A stretch of 38,084 nt of DNA, taken from the IMG/VR virus record IMGVR_UViG_3300050821_001827, positions 1-38,084 of that record. The stretch is one strand, 5' to 3'. This stretch comes from a virus. Every line of letters begins with the position of its first letter. The first letter of the stretch is position 1. Position numbers and translations under genes: made by a program. Under the pieces are notes generated by a model that did no database searches, had not been told where the DNA came from, and saw only the letters and a list, made by a program, of their open reading frames with translations. Shown piece by piece: positions 36,409 through 38,084 of this stretch.

Positions 36409-37172
36409 TGGATGAACACTTTCACACCGCTCATATTCACCTTACCGCCAGTAATACTGAAATGACTCGCTGGAGTTGATCCGCCTCCGCCTGAACCCGG
36501 ATTAAAACTACCCATGACGGTAACGGCTTCTTGCATAGTGGTCCATGACCATGTTGGATTAGACGCTAAAGCTAACGTCTCAATCAAATAAGAGCCGGCA
36601 CCAGCGGGGATAGACAAAGTAAGAGGCGTTGAGAATCCAGAGTTTATAGTTAAATTTGAATTATCCGCCGCCGGACTCCAGCACGTCACCAATAAAGACC
36701 CCACATTCGTTGGCGTAATAGATCCCGGCTGAACAGTCTGAAGATTGCTTGTTATGGCCCCTCCTGACTGATCCAGGACGCTTGATGTTGCCGCTCCTGC
36801 CGCAACGTATAAGACAAGAGTTGGATAGCACGTTTGCCCTCCGCCGCACGAAACTGTAAATGTCTGGCTCCCGGAATTGGTCGGGCTGGACGAATAAAAA
36901 AGGCTCGCGCGCTGAGATCCCGAATAATTGATAGTCGTTGTCGCGGTGTATACATTGCCATTGCTGTCAGTGACGGTATCGAGTGGTGTCGCTCCGGCGT
37001 TTGCGTAATCGTCAACGCAAACAACATTAAGATTCCCTGCGCTTGCGTTTATGGCTCCGGTCGTGATAGAGGAAGTGGCTAAACCACCCACCGCCGTAGA
37101 AGTCACAATGGTGTAAGTCGCGTGAGCTGTGGAGGCACATCCCAGAAGAATGACGAATAATAAACGTTTCAT
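36405..37172 (-). CDS. Exported Ig/jelly-roll-like protein (255 aa)
   Basis: MKRLLFVILLGCASTAHA is a signal peptide with an A-x-A site. The LLGC inside could alternatively be a lipobox. The mature part is one beta domain (DTVTDSNGNVYTATTTINYS, RASLFYSSSPTNSGSQTFTV, VGSLLVTCWSPAADNSNLTI) resembling secreted concanavalin/Ig-like domains that carry a 'vTDs.GN.Yt' phrase. A GSGGGGST linker and the ending SITGGKVNMSGVKVFIQ follow. It shares the leader MKRLLF and the C-terminal pattern with the next gene. ATGA-coupled on both sides. Confidence 0.6.
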   Translation of the reverse strand: MKRLLFVILLGCASTAHATYTIVTSTAVGGLATSSITTGAINASAGNLNVVCVDDYANAGATPLDTVTDSNGNVYTATTTINYSGSQRASLFYSSSPTNSGSQTFTVSCGGGQTCYPTLVLYVAAGAATSSVLDQSGGAITSNLQTVQPGSITPTNVGSLLVTCWSPAADNSNLTINSGFSTPLTLSIPAGAGSYLIETLALASNPTWSWTTMQEAVTVMGSFNPGSGGGGSTPASHFSITGGKVNMSGVKVFIQ

Positions 37173-38084
37173 CGGACTCGCCTCGCCGATAACCGCCCGA
37201 CCGCATTCGGGGTGGCGACACTGAACCCACCAGAATATTTCAGGTAATACGTCTTTGTTGATGTCAACGAAACCCTGAAAGCAGGGATGGTTAAAGACGT
37301 GTCTGTCGCCGCCGTAGGGCCAAGACCTTTGATGTAACTATCCCCTTCAACCAGTCCTGCCGAAGAATTTCCCGTTGTCGAAGATATACCTACAGCCATC
37401 GTTGTTACTGTCGCGCTGTTAGCCTGAGAACCAAGAACAGCCGATACGTCCCAGTCTCCTGTGGATAGAGATATCGAGACGAGATCTCCGAAGTTGCCAG
37501 TGCCAGGAAACGCCGTCGAATTTACGGCAGAGGAAGAAATGTATTCTCCGACAATTCCAGCAGAGGCATTCGCCGTCACTATATTTCCGACGATACCGCC
37601 GGGAATCGTTGCACTTCCGAGCTGAATTGAATTGCCATACGTATCGAGAGAATAATCCGTAGCTGATCCCGCGAGCGTCGAGGACGCTATGGAGAGTAAA
37701 ATATCCCCGGCATTGATCGATATGACTGTTGATGTCGTAACAATCAGAGGACCTATCGTCACCGAACTCGTTCCCACGACTGACCCGGGGATACCTCCAA
37801 AGGCTGAGGCGTTGTTATATTCGATCTGCTGGTTAATGCCACCGGGAGAGCCACCACCACTTCCGCCTGTTCCAGTAGATAGCCCGACCGTAAAATTCGT
37901 GCTTGTGAATACTAAATAATTGCCTGCAACGGGTGTTACGCTTGCGCTGATGACGGAATAGGTTGACCCAGAGATTGTCAACTGAATCTGACCATTTCCA
38001 GTGCCGCCCACATTCAACTGCCCAGCGACGGTCCCAGAACTGACGTAGAATGTCGCCCCGGCCTGCAACGTATTCTGATTATTG
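37169..38084 (-). CDS. Tail fibre/receptor-binding protein, 5' end outside the window
   Basis: The frame is open to the window edge (at least 304 residues). A TTG at 38068 is in frame, but NNQNT codons precede it, so the true start lies outside. The N-terminal part is beta-helix-like (GATFYVSSGTVAGQLNVGG). GGINQQIEYNNASAFGGIPG is a classic tail-fibre linker. The C-terminal 120 residues (DWDVSAVLGSQANSATVTTM, TYYLKYSGGFSVATPNAVGR, then LSARRVR) match the receptor-binding domain of many phage fibres. It has no visible export signal here. Its 4-bp overlap starts the chain of exported proteins. Confidence 0.7.
   Translation of the reverse strand, partial: NNQNTLQAGATFYVSSGTVAGQLNVGGTGNGQIQLTISGSTYSVISASVTPVAGNYLVFTSTNFTVGLSTGTGGSGGGSPGGINQQIEYNNASAFGGIPGSVVGTSSVTIGPLIVTTSTVISINAGDILLSIASSTLAGSATDYSLDTYGNSIQLGSATIPGGIVGNIVTANASAGIVGEYISSSAVNSTAFPGTGNFGDLVSISLSTGDWDVSAVLGSQANSATVTTMAVGISSTTGNSSAGLVEGDSYIKGLGPTAATDTSLTIPAFRVSLTSTKTYYLKYSGGFSVATPNAVGRLSARRVR

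Noticed and set aside
31295-37172. Host chromosomal adhesin genes adjoining a prophage
   Set aside because: The chain of ATGA overlaps links these genes without break to the fibre gene and the lysis block, and they carry tail-fibre-type modules. They are therefore treated as phage genes, although an origin by capture from a host is possible.

Overview
The window is a contiguous piece of a tailed-phage genome with a contractile tail (myovirus morphology). Every credible gene lies on the minus strand, so it is transcribed from base 38084 towards base 1. Genes are packed with 1-4 bp ATGA/TGATG/GTGA overlaps or strong AGGGAGG-type ribosome binding sites. Base composition looks mid-GC by eye. No integrase, repressor, rRNA, complete tRNA, polymerase, helicase or primase is visible. 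The phage must rely on host replication enzymes, and a lytic life style is likely but not proven. The host is not identified. A lipoprotein signal and Sec-type signal peptides suggest a diderm (Gram-negative-like) bacterium.

Layout in transcription order. (1) 38084-31295: an incomplete receptor-binding fibre gene, then three long genes (255, 690 and 1014 aa). Each of the three has an N-terminal signal peptide, and the three share a similar extreme C-terminal motif. (2) 31298-28573: lysis-type block with small membrane proteins, a DUF5675-like protein and a permuted NlpC/P60-type cell-wall enzyme. (3) A near-consensus sigma70 promoter at 28547-28519 opens the early block, 28497-16000. This holds a RecT annealing protein and PD-(D/E)XK exonuclease with a 26-aa membrane microprotein between them, a small protein with an SSB-like C-terminal tip, a DUF3268 zinc-finger protein, a lipoprotein, an HNH endonuclease, a T4 Imm-like superinfection immunity protein, two DNA methyltransferases (one with a ParB domain), a replication initiator behind a structured leader, an ABA-sandwich protein, a second Cas4-like nuclease, a RusA resolvase and many tiny zinc-ribbon proteins. 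(4) 15878-1: packaging and virion genes in canonical order. These are small and large terminase, portal, Mu F-like head protein, a protease/scaffold gene with an in-frame nested scaffold start, a decoration protein, DUF2184 major capsid protein, connectors, DUF3383 sheath, tube, a G/GT pair with a -1 frameshift on a T9 run, a short tape measure, a Dit-like protein, a plug, and a hub gene cut by the window edge.

The remaining baseplate genes (spike, wedge, gpJ-like) are absent. They should lie beyond base 1 and lead into the fibre gene cut at base 38084. The window is therefore probably most of a circularly permuted or larger genome.

Most unusual points: the three exported, adhesin-like proteins in a phage fibre locus with a shared C-terminal motif; two 26-aa membrane microproteins; the SSB-tip mimic; two leaders that may bury the ribosome binding site; a 53-nt tRNA-like fold downstream of the exonuclease; twin zinc fingers on the prohead protease; and a frameshifted reading frame ahead of the small terminase. 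No gap longer than about 165 bp lacks a gene.
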